Assembly (NCBI GenBank): GCA_026671195.1 | Contig: JAPOHD010000012.1 | Location: forward strand, 62,001-126,000 | DNA length: 64,000 nt | From: Draconibacterium aestuarii | GTDB taxonomy: Bacteria > Bacteroidota > Bacteroidia > Bacteroidales > Prolixibacteraceae | Direction of reading: 5' to 3' | Shown here: positions 27,714-38,100 of the stretch, piece by piece | Layout of the letters: every line of letters begins with the position of its first letter | Numbering within the stretch: position 1 is the stretch's first letter | Program-made: the position numbers and the translations under genes | Notes under the pieces: generated by a model | Database searches by the model: none | What the model saw: the letters and a program-made list of their open reading frames with translations, nothing else | Told to the model about the DNA's origin: nothing

Positions 27714-29864
27714 ATGGATGAGAGAAAAGATTATCAGGATTATATAGAAGGACATAAATCTGCTTCGGATATTAAACGCAGAGACTTTTTTCGCTTATTG
27801 GGCGGAGGTATTTATGTGTTTTTCCATGCTGGAGCTGCACTTGATCTGATGGCTGCAGAAGGTGAGCAACGCAGAGAATTGCCGGATGATTTTAATGCTT
27901 TTTTGAGAATACACGAAGATGGGAAAGTTTCGTGCTATACCGGTAAAATAGAAATGGGGCAGGGAGTTAACACAGGTTTGGCAATGATGCTTGCTGATGA
28001 ACTTGATGTTGCCTATGACGATGTAAAAATGGTAATGGGCGACACCGATCTTTGTCCCTGGGATATGGGAACTTTTGGTTCGCTAACTACACGGATGTTT
28101 GGACCATCTATGCTTGCAGCTGCTGCCGAAGCCCGGATGGTTTTACTGGAACTGGCTTCCGAAAAACTCGGTATAGAAATAGATAATCTGGATGTTGTTA
28201 AAGGAGTGGTTTATAATCGCAAAAAGAAAAGTGAAAAAATTACTTACGCACAGCTTGTCAGTGGTCAACGTATTACACGATTTGCAAAAGAGAAACCTGA
28301 GGTTAAGGATTATTCGAAATATAAAATAATGGGGCAACCTAAATTTCGCAGCGACAGCCTGGAAAAAGTTACCGGGAAAGCCAAATATTCAGGAGACCTG
28401 CGACTGGAAGGAATGGTCTATGCCCGTTTATTACGTCCGCCATCGCATGATGCAAAACTGCTTTCTGTAGATATTTCTGAAGCTGAAAAAGTCGACGGTG
28501 TACAAATTGTTAAAGATGGGGATTTGGTGGCTGCCTTGCATGAAGATCCTGAGCAAGCTGAAAAAGCAAGAAATTTGTTTAAAGCCGAATTTGAAGAGGT
28601 TGATAAAGCTGTCGACAATGGAAACCTTTTTGATTACCTGAAGGAGAAGGCACCTGAAGGAAATGTTAACATTGATTTGGGTGATCTTTCAGTTGGAAAA
28701 GACACAACTTCTACGGTTTTTGAAAATGAATTTCACGACGGCTATGTAGCGCATTCTCCCATGGAACCTCACACTGCCATGGCCTACTTTGATGGAGATA
28801 AAATGACGGTTTGGGCAGGCACGCAAACACCATTTCCAGCACAATCGAATATTGCCAGAATATTGGGGATGGATGAAGCTAAAGTTAGGGTGAAACCTCC
28901 GTATTTGGGAGGCGGTTTTGGGGGTAAGTCGGCACACCAGCAAGCGGTGGAGGCTGCTCAATTGGCTAAAATTACCGGTAAACCGGTTATGGTTGATTGG
29001 AACAGGCAGGAAGAATTTTTTTATGATACATTTCGTCCGGCTGCCATAGTAAAAGTCAATTCCGGGATCGATAACTCGGGCAAAATTACATTCTGGGATT
29101 ATCATGTATATTATGCCGGCGACCGTGGTTCAGAAACCATGTACGATGTGCCCCACCAAAAAAGAACGGTTTACGGACGGGGCTGGAGAGCACCCGGTAT
29201 TCATCCGTTTGCAACCGGTGCCTGGCGTGGCCCGGGGAACAGCACCAATACTTTTGCACGCGAAACACAGGTTGATATCATGGCTGGCAAAGCAGGAATG
29301 GATCCGGTTGAATTTCGTTTGAAAAATCTGAAAGATAAACGTGCCATTGATGTGCTCGAAGCCGTGGCCGAAATGGCCGACTGGAAACCCCAAAAATCAC
29401 CTGGCGGAAGTGGTTATGGTGTGGCAATTGGGGCTGACGCAGGTACATATGTAGCGCACATCGCCAGGGTGGATGTTGATAAAGAAACAGGTGAAGTAAA
29501 GGTATTAAAAGTATGGGTGGCGCAGGAAATGGGATTTTGCGTCAATCCGCAGGGAGCAACCATTCAAATGGAAGGTTGTATAAACATGGGGCTGGGCTAT
29601 GCACTTAAGGAAGTAGTTGAATTTGAAGGAGGCCAGGTAAAAACATCCAATTTTGATACTTATGACATTCCGCGTTTCTCGTGGATTCCCGAAATAGAAA
29701 CCAAAATATTGCAAAGAAATGCTCCTCCGCAAGGTGGGGGTGAACCGGCGATAGTTTGCATGGGTGCCGTTATTGGAAATGCCATATACAATCAAACCGG
29801 AGCCCGTTTATACGAAATGGCTATGACACCAGAAAGAGTGCTGGCAGCCTTGAAAAAAGTGTAG
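27714..29864 (+). CDS. molybdopterin-binding hydroxylase large subunit, IorB-like
   Basis: A 716-residue Mo-cofactor subunit. Domain order is permuted relative to xanthine oxidase. A piece of the Mo-binding domain with GKIEMGQGVNTGLAMMLA comes first (about 60-90), then the a/b hammerhead domain (KFRSDSLEKVTGKAKYSG, about 205-222), then the rest of the Mo domain, as in isoquinoline 1-oxidoreductase IorB. The Mo-site glycine loop is GGGFGGKSAHQQA, and the catalytic Glu is in GGGEPAIV near residue 680. An N-terminal KRRDFFRLLGGG followed by a hydrophobic stretch resembles a Tat signal, though it begins about 22 residues in. There is no FAD subunit gene, so a cytochrome or other acceptor is likely. 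Substrate unknown (aldehyde or N-heterocycle). Confidence 0.88.
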   Translation: MDERKDYQDYIEGHKSASDIKRRDFFRLLGGGIYVFFHAGAALDLMAAEGEQRRELPDDFNAFLRIHEDGKVSCYTGKIEMGQGVNTGLAMMLADELDVAYDDVKMVMGDTDLCPWDMGTFGSLTTRMFGPSMLAAAAEARMVLLELASEKLGIEIDNLDVVKGVVYNRKKKSEKITYAQLVSGQRITRFAKEKPEVKDYSKYKIMGQPKFRSDSLEKVTGKAKYSGDLRLEGMVYARLLRPPSHDAKLLSVDISEAEKVDGVQIVKDGDLVAALHEDPEQAEKARNLFKAEFEEVDKAVDNGNLFDYLKEKAPEGNVNIDLGDLSVGKDTTSTVFENEFHDGYVAHSPMEPHTAMAYFDGDKMTVWAGTQTPFPAQSNIARILGMDEAKVRVKPPYLGGGFGGKSAHQQAVEAAQLAKITGKPVMVDWNRQEEFFYDTFRPAAIVKVNSGIDNSGKITFWDYHVYYAGDRGSETMYDVPHQKRTVYGRGWRAPGIHPFATGAWRGPGNSTNTFARETQVDIMAGKAGMDPVEFRLKNLKDKRAIDVLEAVAEMADWKPQKSPGGSGYGVAIGADAGTYVAHIARVDVDKETGEVKVLKVWVAQEMGFCVNPQGATIQMEGCINMGLGYALKEVVEFEGGQVKTSNFDTYDIPRFSWIPEIETKILQRNAPPQGGGEPAIVCMGAVIGNAIYNQTGARLYEMAMTPERVLAALKKV

Positions 29865-30038
29865 TTCTATTTTGAGTGTTGAGTGTCAGTGGAATATAGT
29901 ATGTTGAAAATGTGCTTGAAGAGATGGTTTTGTATTTACTATAGTACTTTAACTTAGATTGTAATAGATGTTTGAGACTTTTGTTCTCGAGAGAGTTTTC
30001 TTTTTTCTATCATTAATCATCTAAATAGATTCAAAAAA

Positions 30039-30071
30039 AAAAGAGGCAATCTATTTTACATGGCCTCTTTT
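30039..30071 (+). terminator. terminator after molybdenum hydroxylase operon
   Basis: A 9-bp perfect stem, with arms 30039-30047 (AAAAGAGGC) and 30063-30071, encloses a 15-nt loop. It ends in T-rich sequence and is preceded by an A run, so it could work in both directions. It lies about 175 bp after the stop codon. Confidence 0.6.
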
Positions 30072-30410
30072 GATTGAATTGAGTTTGGTGCCCAGTAAAG
30101 GACGATTTTGTATTTTCTTATGCGCTTAAAATCAGGCTTTTGAAGAGGTGTAGGATTTTTGTTCTCGGTAAAGTCTCTCTTTTAGTTCAACTATATTTTT
30201 TCTGATTCAAAAATACAAAAATGAATTCAAATCTTAGTCATAGTTGTACTTGTATTCAAAACTGAAACCATTATTAATTTTATAAAGATGAATTCCGAAG
30301 TCGGATTCTTAAGTGGAACTGTTTGGTTCTCATTTTGTAAAGTATATTAAACTGAGCCAAAAGGGATTGAAGGTGGTCCAAATTGAGCTGAAGTAACTAC
30401 TTCCCCGAGG

Positions 30411-30418
30411 TACTTTTG
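30411..30418 (+). promoter_or_regulatory. -7 box upstream of universal stress protein
   Basis: TACTTTTG matches TAnnTTTG exactly, 42 bp before the ATG. An ATTG 25 bp upstream is a poor -33 box. Confidence 0.4.
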
Positions 30419-30460
30419 TAACAAATATTTAATTAGTCATTAACCATTAAAAATGTTATT

Positions 30461-31600
30461 ATGAAAGTATTAAGTAAGGTTTTGTGGGCGATTGACTTTA
30501 AGAGCAATCATAAAATCTCAACCGAAAAAATCACCAGAGTAAGAAACCAGTTCGGCAATGACTTGGTACTACTGCACGTATTACCATCGCACGTTGGCGG
30601 GGCTGCCTCACAGATAAAGATCATCAGGTCAGTTGAATACGAGATTCGGAACAAGTTTGCCAAGCGTATGGGATTAGATAACGATACGTCTGTTAAAATC
30701 AGGGTTGAAATTGGTGATGTGGCAGACCAGATTAACAAAGTGGCTATAGAAGAGAACGTTAATCTCGTTGTCCTGAACAAGGGAAAATCGGCCAAGCTGG
30801 GAGCTAATGGTTTCAAAATCTTACGTAAATTAAAGAAGCCGGTAGCGATCTTACCTAATAATCCAACAGGTAACAAAAGGCATATTGTTTGTTCGGTTGA
30901 TAATTCAGTGGCTTCAGCATTAGCATTAAAGTCGGCCATCATTCATGCACGGAAAGATAACAGTAAATTATCGGTCATTTCAGTGTATAGACCTTTTAAT
31001 CTGACATCGCCGCATGTAATGCGCGGAGGATTAAGTGAAGAAAAGGAGCGAGAACACCATTATCAGACCTTTAAACAGGAGTTAACCGTTTTTTTAGAAA
31101 ACTTCGATTTTTCAGGTATCAATGCAGTGGCACAAATCCTTGAGGGTAACCCGGAAGAACAAATCATCAAATACGCAAGGAGAGCTTCGATTCTATATAT
31201 CGGAAGCAGTGGCAAAAATGCACTACAACGAGCTGTATTGGGATCGGTTAGCGAATACGCGACCCGTAATGCAGAATGTAATGTTGTTTTATTAAAAACC
31301 GAGGATGTTTTCAAACTCAATATTCCGCCCGGTCTTAAAAGTGTTGAGGTTCATTTCAACAGAGGGAACGAATTGGTGAACCTTGGTTTTTTACGCGAAG
31401 CAATTTTACAGTACAAGAAGGCTCTAAAGATTAAAAAGTGGCATTTGCCAAGCATCGAAGCATTAGCCAGGGTTTATGTAAAAATTGGAGCAAAAGAAGA
31501 AGCACAGTTTTATCGGAATTTAAGGAATACCATTACGAATAAAATGATGAACAATAGGATTGAACATGAAATCCGGCACGCCTACAGAACGGTAACATAA
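30461..31600 (+). CDS. tandem universal stress protein with C-terminal TPR-like segment
   Basis: A 379-residue cytoplasmic protein. Residues 1-140 form a first, divergent UspA domain (KVLWAIDF strand, then VVLNKGKSAKLGANGF in place of the ATP loop). Residues 145-285 form a second domain with an intact nucleotide loop, YIGSSGKNALQRAVLGSVSEYA, and the closing NVVLL strand. About 90 further residues hold a TPR-like helix pair (FNRGNELVNLGFLREAILQYKKAL). UspA proteins bind ATP or AMP and help survival under starvation or redox stress. The extra TPR-like tail is unusual and could recruit a partner. It is monocistronic, with its own -7 box and terminator. Confidence 0.85.
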   Translation: MKVLSKVLWAIDFKSNHKISTEKITRVRNQFGNDLVLLHVLPSHVGGAASQIKIIRSVEYEIRNKFAKRMGLDNDTSVKIRVEIGDVADQINKVAIEENVNLVVLNKGKSAKLGANGFKILRKLKKPVAILPNNPTGNKRHIVCSVDNSVASALALKSAIIHARKDNSKLSVISVYRPFNLTSPHVMRGGLSEEKEREHHYQTFKQELTVFLENFDFSGINAVAQILEGNPEEQIIKYARRASILYIGSSGKNALQRAVLGSVSEYATRNAECNVVLLKTEDVFKLNIPPGLKSVEVHFNRGNELVNLGFLREAILQYKKALKIKKWHLPSIEALARVYVKIGAKEEAQFYRNLRNTITNKMMNNRIEHEIRHAYRTVT

Positions 31601-31627
31601 AAATACTATTTAGCGACAAAAAAAAGC

Positions 31628-31659
31628 GTTGGTCCTTATCTCCAGACCAGCTCTTTTTT
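31628..31659 (+). terminator. terminator after universal stress protein
   Basis: Stem arms 31628-31634 (GTTGGTC) and 31645-31651 (GACCAGC) with one G:U pair, then six T at 31654-31659. It stands 28 bp after the stop. Confidence 0.65.
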
Positions 31660-31806
31660 GGTTGAATAAAAGGCGGCAAGTAAGCTGAATATGTTTTAAC
31701 TTATATTCAACGTTCCAGCCGAATAGAACTACTTAATTTCTATGTGTCCATTACTTTCTTAAGCACTCGGTTGATTTAATCGTTCATCCTAAATAGCTTT
31801 CCCAAT

Positions 31807-32145
31807 TTATGTTTTTAACATCGAAATCTGTCTATCAATGAGTATTTTCCAGTCTTTTGGAAATTGTACTTTAATAGTGTAATAAGAATTCTCATGACCA
31901 AAGAAGATGTCTTTACTAAATAATCCGAACAACTTGCGTATGTTTAGTGAATGAATATGAGCAAGATTAAAAGTCTCTAAAATCCTGCCTTCCTCATTCA
32001 CAAAGAATAATTTCTTCTCAGTTAAAATCAATTTTCCCCTTGTTTTGCTTTTGATACTTACCAGTTTGCAGTCGGTCTCAACCTCAATCACGATCCTTTC
32101 CTTGATAAGCTGTTCTGTGATATCCATTTTATTTAGTTTAACCAT
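31807..32145 (-). CDS. small GRAM/PH-like protein
   Basis: A 112-residue protein without a signal peptide. It has a run of beta-strands (GKLILTEKKLFFVNEEGRILETFNL split around a turn) and a C-terminal helix KDWKILIDRQISML. This is the pattern of GRAM/PH-like domains that bind lipids or peptides, but the match is by eye only. An alternative start is Met7 at 32127. It begins 11 bp after the stop of the giant protease and ends the minus-strand run, so it is probably cotranscribed with the SusC/D locus. Function unknown. Confidence 0.6.
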   Translation of the reverse strand: MVKLNKMDITEQLIKERIVIEVETDCKLVSIKSKTRGKLILTEKKLFFVNEEGRILETFNLAHIHSLNIRKLFGLFSKDIFFGHENSYYTIKVQFPKDWKILIDRQISMLKT

Positions 32146-32156
32146 AGCACTATTTT

Positions 32157-35100
32157 TTAATTGATCACAAATTTGCAGGCTTCAAAGCTTTCGTCATCCT
32201 TAATCAGCCTGCATATGTATATGCCGGAAACATATCCTCCAAGTTCTAATTCGCGCTGATATTCACCGGATGTCAAATACCCCAAATCAACAGACTCTAC
32301 TTTTATCCCGGTCGCATTGTAAATCTCTATTCTGGTATTCGAATCGTTTTCAAGACGGAAAACAAGGTTTGTGCGTCCATTCGTAACTGGGTTCGGGTAA
32401 ATATTCATAGTTTGTTCCGAACTGAGTTTTATTTCAGGATTATTCCCGTTACCGTAAGGGCTTGCTTTTACTGCATCCGGGTCGTCGAAAACCTGCACAT
32501 ATACATAGCTATATACAAAGCCATTTTCTTTGCCATCGTCGGCCGCAAAAATCAGTACGGCAGTTCCCTCCATTATCGGGTAAAGTCCGATGTAAACCGT
32601 TCCAAAAGCCATGTCCACAATTTCCGGATTATAGTTTCCGGCATAGGTCTGTATTTCATCTCCATCCGGATCGGTGAATAATTCGGCCGGGTCGATGGTA
32701 AACGGATTTGGATCAGACAGGTTTAGTTCAATGTTTTCGAAGTCGGTATTAAAAACAGGTGGCCTGTTCTTATTCTCAACTTCCAGTAATACTGTGTCAG
32801 CAGAAACGTTCCCGGCTGCATCGGTAACAAACACCGGGATTTTGTAGAACCCTTCACTTTCGTAATTGGTATTTACGGTCAACTGAGCGGTGTTGTTCGA
32901 AGTTTGATTGGATGTAAGTTCTATACCATCTTCAAACTGCCCGGTTTCAAAAGTCATGGATTCTCCTTCATTATCTTTAAACAGGTAATTCAGAACAGTC
33001 TCTTCAGTTTCTGTCACTCTTAAAGTATCCTTGTAAATGTTTGGGAAATATTCAAAATCAGGTGCTCCATTTACTCTCAGTTCAATATTGAACTCATCAC
33101 TCGATCTATTCACATCGTTGCTTGTTGCTAAAACTTTTGCGATGTGTTCGCCTGCTCCGGCCAATTTTGCATCAACCATGGCTTTTATTTCCACCGATTC
33201 GCCGGAATTTACTTCGCCACCTAAATTATCCAGCGACAACCAGGCGCCATCTCCGGCAGCTGTAACTGCTCTCATCTTCCAAACCCGGGTATCACTGGGT
33301 GGTTCATTTTTAATCCAGTAGAACGTGTCTTCGGGCCGAATTAATCCCGTAAAATTACGGGGTACTATATCTAGATCGTTGGCTAGCTCAAATCCAAAAT
33401 AGCGAAAGCTAGGTGGTTGTACAATGATGATATAGAAATCTTCTCCTTCAGGAATTTGAATACCCTGTTCCAAAGGAATATTAATCCATTGCTGGTCGAT
33501 AGCACGATCAATAACATATTTTTGTTCGTACAGTTTTTCACCTGCCGTAGGATCTTCTCCTCCAAGGTAAACCATCAGCCTAAGGTATTCGTTAACAGCG
33601 GTTAAATATTCGAATGCCCTGACATGAGTTAGGAAGAATCCTCCCCTTGGTGCAGTTAAACGAGTGGCAAATGCCAGGTCGCCCATTTCAATCATAGGAG
33701 TGAAAACACCGTCAGCAGGTTCTTTTGTATCCAATGCGACTTCGCGTACAGAAGCCAGTTGGCCGGTATTGAAATTCCCGATTTTATCAACAATAAGCGG
33801 AAGTTCTATATCGCCGCCTTCGGGTATTATCGTTGGCAACAAATCGTACGTTAAAATTCCGGGACCATCATTTTTTATAGAAAATTGATACTCCTGAATA
33901 TCATCACTATTGGCGTTAAATACCTGATCGGTAGCGGTCCATGTAAATACCGGAGAATCGACCGGTTTTGCCAGGATACGGATATTGGTAGTTTCTGAAT
34001 CACCGGCAAATCGAATCATTCCATTTACATCGTTTTGTGTCTTTACCGGAATTTCAAGTTTTAGTACAAATTCATCCCACGGATTGATTGTAATAGGATT
34101 TAACAAGGTACCGGAACTGTTTTTGATAATTTTGTCGCCATTTGAATCATAAAGCAGCAGATCATCCAAACCTTCACCTTTAATAGATGTAATGGTTAAC
34201 GGATCCGATCCGGGATTCTTCAGTTTTATGGTCTCGTTTAAAGTAAGGTCCTGTGTGAAAATAACATCTCCCCAGTTTAATGTATCAGGGGCACTTAATT
34301 CAGGCTTGCCCGTTACATTTACTTGTACCGGAATAATATACTTTGACTGCGAATCGCTGTTGCTGTATAAAACCACAGTATCGCGGTAGGTGCCGCTTTT
34401 GTATATTCTTTCGGCTGAAATTTCAAGATCGAAGTTTTTGTTTTCGCCACTTGAAATTTTATTTCGGAGCGGAGGAATAAATGCCAGTGAACTTTTGTCG
34501 GAAAGAATGGACCAGTCCAATATCCACGATCTTGTTGTTTCCACTGTTTCCTCTTCATCGGGGCTTTCCAAGCCGTAATTTAACACGCCTTGCCATCCCG
34601 ATACTTTTTTATAGTGGAAATAGATGGATCCATCGGCTTGCATTTCCAACTGAAAAGTCAGTTTTCCGGGTGATATTGACGACTCAACTGCCTGAAACTG
34701 GTTCCATTGAAGTAAAACCCTGGAGTCTTCTGTTCTTAGTCGAACTCCATCACCTTCAATCGATGGAACTAAATTTTCTGACCAAAACGGAGCTATAACC
34801 CCGGCAAATCCGTCTCCCTTCTCAAAATCCAAACGATAATCGTCCGACTCAGGTTCTACAACCGCGACATAACCATTTTTTGAAATCCAGATGGTATCGT
34901 ACATTTTGCCAAAAAACGGAAATTCAAAAGGTAAGGGCAGCATGTACTGCTCACCTTGTTCTATTATTAACACCTCTGAGCTATCGGTGATGTCTTCCCA
35001 TTTATAGAATGGCCTTTCTTCACCGCTCTTGCCCCACCAGTATCCAAATTTCGAATCGACATCTACAGAGTTTGTACTTTCGCCTCTCTTCTGTCCTTCG

Positions 35101-38100
35101 GCATTTATCCAGGAGAACCAGTTGTTTGCAAAAGTAGAATGCAGGTCAATGTTTTTGGGTAAGTTTTCAAGAGACAGGGGAACAGTTTTGTGTTCACCGG
35201 CAAGCAAGTCAACTACAATATTGTCCGGAACTGAAATAGTATACGAAGGATCCTCGAACGCATTTGCCACTAACACCACTGATTTTTGTGTTCCGTTATC
35301 AAAAGTAATGTTCATTGTCCCGGTAAGCTCACCTGTTGCAGAGGGAGTAAACGTAAGTGGAATATGAACTTTCGAATTGGCACCAATAGATAACGGAAGA
35401 CTTAATTGGCTTGAAAATTCAGCTTGACTGAAGCTAACATAATTGATCGTAACTTCAGATGTTCCCAGGTTTGTAATTTTTGCAAATGAATTTGAAGCAA
35501 ATCCAAGCTTAACTGGATTGAACAGTGCGCTGTCAACTGATAAAATCTCAGGTGTTCCGGTTACTTTAATTATCAAGGGATAGTATTCATATCCGTTTAC
35601 AGTATTTGTTTTAACCACGAACGGATTGTTGTAAATACCTTCATACGCATTAACCATTTCAGGATTAATGGTTAATTCAATATTTTTTGATGTTTCGGTG
35701 TTTATTAAACCTTCTGTGGAATTGGCTGATACAATCATATTTATCCCGGCATCGGGTTCAAAACGGATTACCTGGCCGCTGTATAATTTGTTGGGTGAAC
35801 CAAAATCCTTAAACATTAACAGTTGCGCACGTGTGAGGCCCTGAATAGCAACATAATAATCCATTTCCTCAGTAATAGCATCCAGGTTTTTGTATCGGAA
35901 TTCAATAGCTCCATCGCGGAACAATACTATCTGGTAGTCGATAATCCCAACCGAAACAGAACCCGATTGACCGGGATCTATGATGTCTGCTGATACCGTA
36001 AATACGCTATGATCACCAAAAGAATACTGCTGTAATTCGCGTATTTTTAAGTAGTGATCCTTTATCCGTATTGGAATGAAAAGCCCTTTTGAAAAACCAT
36101 AAACGTCGGCTTCGGGATCGTTTCCTAAAAGTCCATCGTAATAAAGAAACAGTTGGCCACGCAGATTGGCATAAATTATCTCAGGCATTTCGTTAAAAAA
36201 TGGAAATTTCATTGCCAGATCCATTGTGGCTTCCTTTATATCCGTGTTTCCGTATTTATTCGAATAGGCTGAAATATCTTCCCATTGATTATCCTCCGGC
36301 CCTCCTACATCCTGCGAGGTGAGTATTTCGTAATGAAAGGTGTATGGTAAGATCCCGTTTGTACTGTTTATAATCGAATAATGAGATAAATCGTATTCAA
36401 GTGCTGTAGAAGAACTATTGTTTTTTAGTTGAACATCTACCTTCCTGATTTCGTTATAAGCAAGTTCTATAGTATCAATCACTGTTGAAATTTCCAGCTC
36501 AGGAGACTCAGTTACCGTAAATTCTGTAGGTAATTCAATGGTTCCGATATTGGTTTCCAGTATTAGCCTGGTTTGAATCAAGCCGGTATTATCGGGAGTG
36601 TATTTAAATGGTATAAAGCTTTTAAATGAGGGGCCAATAACCACACTGTCTGTAAAATTCTTTTCCACTCCGTCAACAACCGCAGATATATTGTAAATTT
36701 CAAGGTCGGCCAATCCTTTATTGGTGATTTCAAATTCCAGTTTATTTTCGCGTTGATTATAGGCTTTAAAAGAATAAACTTCTTTGTTTTCAACTTCAGC
36801 TTGCTGTCCGCTAACATTAACTTTAACCTCTATGTTTACAACAGGTTTATGAATATCGTTGGTAAGAATACCCAGTGAAGCAAGGTGCTTCCCATTGGTA
36901 AGGTTTGTTGCATCGATAACCACTTCCTGTGTTGTGGTTTGTTTGCTGGCAATTTCGCCGTTGTTCGGATTCATAAATACATACGAACCGTCGTCTCCTG
37001 TGCTCAAGGCAGCGAGCATTGGCACTACCATTCTGGAAAATGCGAAATAAGCATTTTGAAAAGTTAGCCCATTGTTTTTCGACATTAAAAAGTAATTAAA
37101 GAAGTCGGGATTTCCACCAAACTGAACAGCCAGAGGATAAGCCATTTCTTTTGGGAAATGCAGTACTACCCAAAGAATTTCATTGTCTTCAAATTTTTGC
37201 GGGCGATAAACAGGCATTAGAAAATATTTCAACACATTGGTTGTATCCGGATAATATTCCTGTAGATAAACAGTCTCCGCTTCTTCCACCCGTTTCGACC
37301 CTTTTTTTAGCTCTATTATAATGGGTTTGTCTTTAATGGTGGGGAATAGAGCAACCGCCAGATGGGTCATATTAAATTTATAATCATAAGGGATATCGAA
37401 ACGGGTGGCAAATATCAGGCCTGCGTTTGTGTTTCCCGACCCCATAAGGTTATCCGGATAACCTGAAGCATTCTCATAAGATAGTCCATATTTAAACTGT
37501 GTATCATCGTTTCGCCAGTGTTCAAGTTCGTCAGGAACAGTTGTGGCAGATTTTAAGGACTGATAAGGCAGGGCGTAAGATCTTGTACTGGAAAAATCAC
37601 TTTCGTTAGCGGCAGCTTCTGCTTTTTTCTCGTCAATTTGAGTTTGAAGTTCTTCTGCAGTTTCCTGGTAATAGGTTTCGTTTTCAATAGAAGTGTTCCA
37701 GTAAATAATACCATCGCCAATATTTGAAAAATTGATGGGTACCTTTTTTATTGTCTCGCTATTTACATCGATGCTAACATCCACTAAACGTGTGGATTCC
37801 ATAAAATGTGGCAGATCTGAAGTTTTTACATGAAGAATGTTGGAAATTTTCGATATGTTATCGAACTGATCTGCCGATTTTACGGCAAACCAATAATTGC
37901 TTTGCTTTTGAAAGCCGGTAATATTAATATTGAAAGTATCGCCGGCACTCAACTCATTTTCTAATACAAAATAGCCAAATTCGTCAAAATTCTTTTCCGT
38001 AATTTCAGAAGAGCCAATTGCCAGGTAATAATAACGCGGTTCGCCGTTATCCTCATCTGCCGGAACGGTCCATTCCAGTCTTATTTCACTATGAAATATT

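Larger units (their letters stand above)
29865..30460. other. 596-bp intergenic region
   Basis: Noncoding between the Mo hydroxylase and the stress-protein gene. It contains one terminator-like hairpin, two copies of TTTTGTTCTCG (29979-29989 and 30157-30167) about 180 bp apart, each followed by a pyrimidine-rich run, and a -7 box near its end. No open frame of convincing composition. Confidence 0.5.

Noticed and set aside
29979..30167. Two copies of TTTTGTTCTCG as a regulatory repeat
   Set aside because: Only 11 bp, far apart (about 180 bp) and in T-rich sequence; no third copy seen. Noted in the intergenic entry but not strong enough for a claim.
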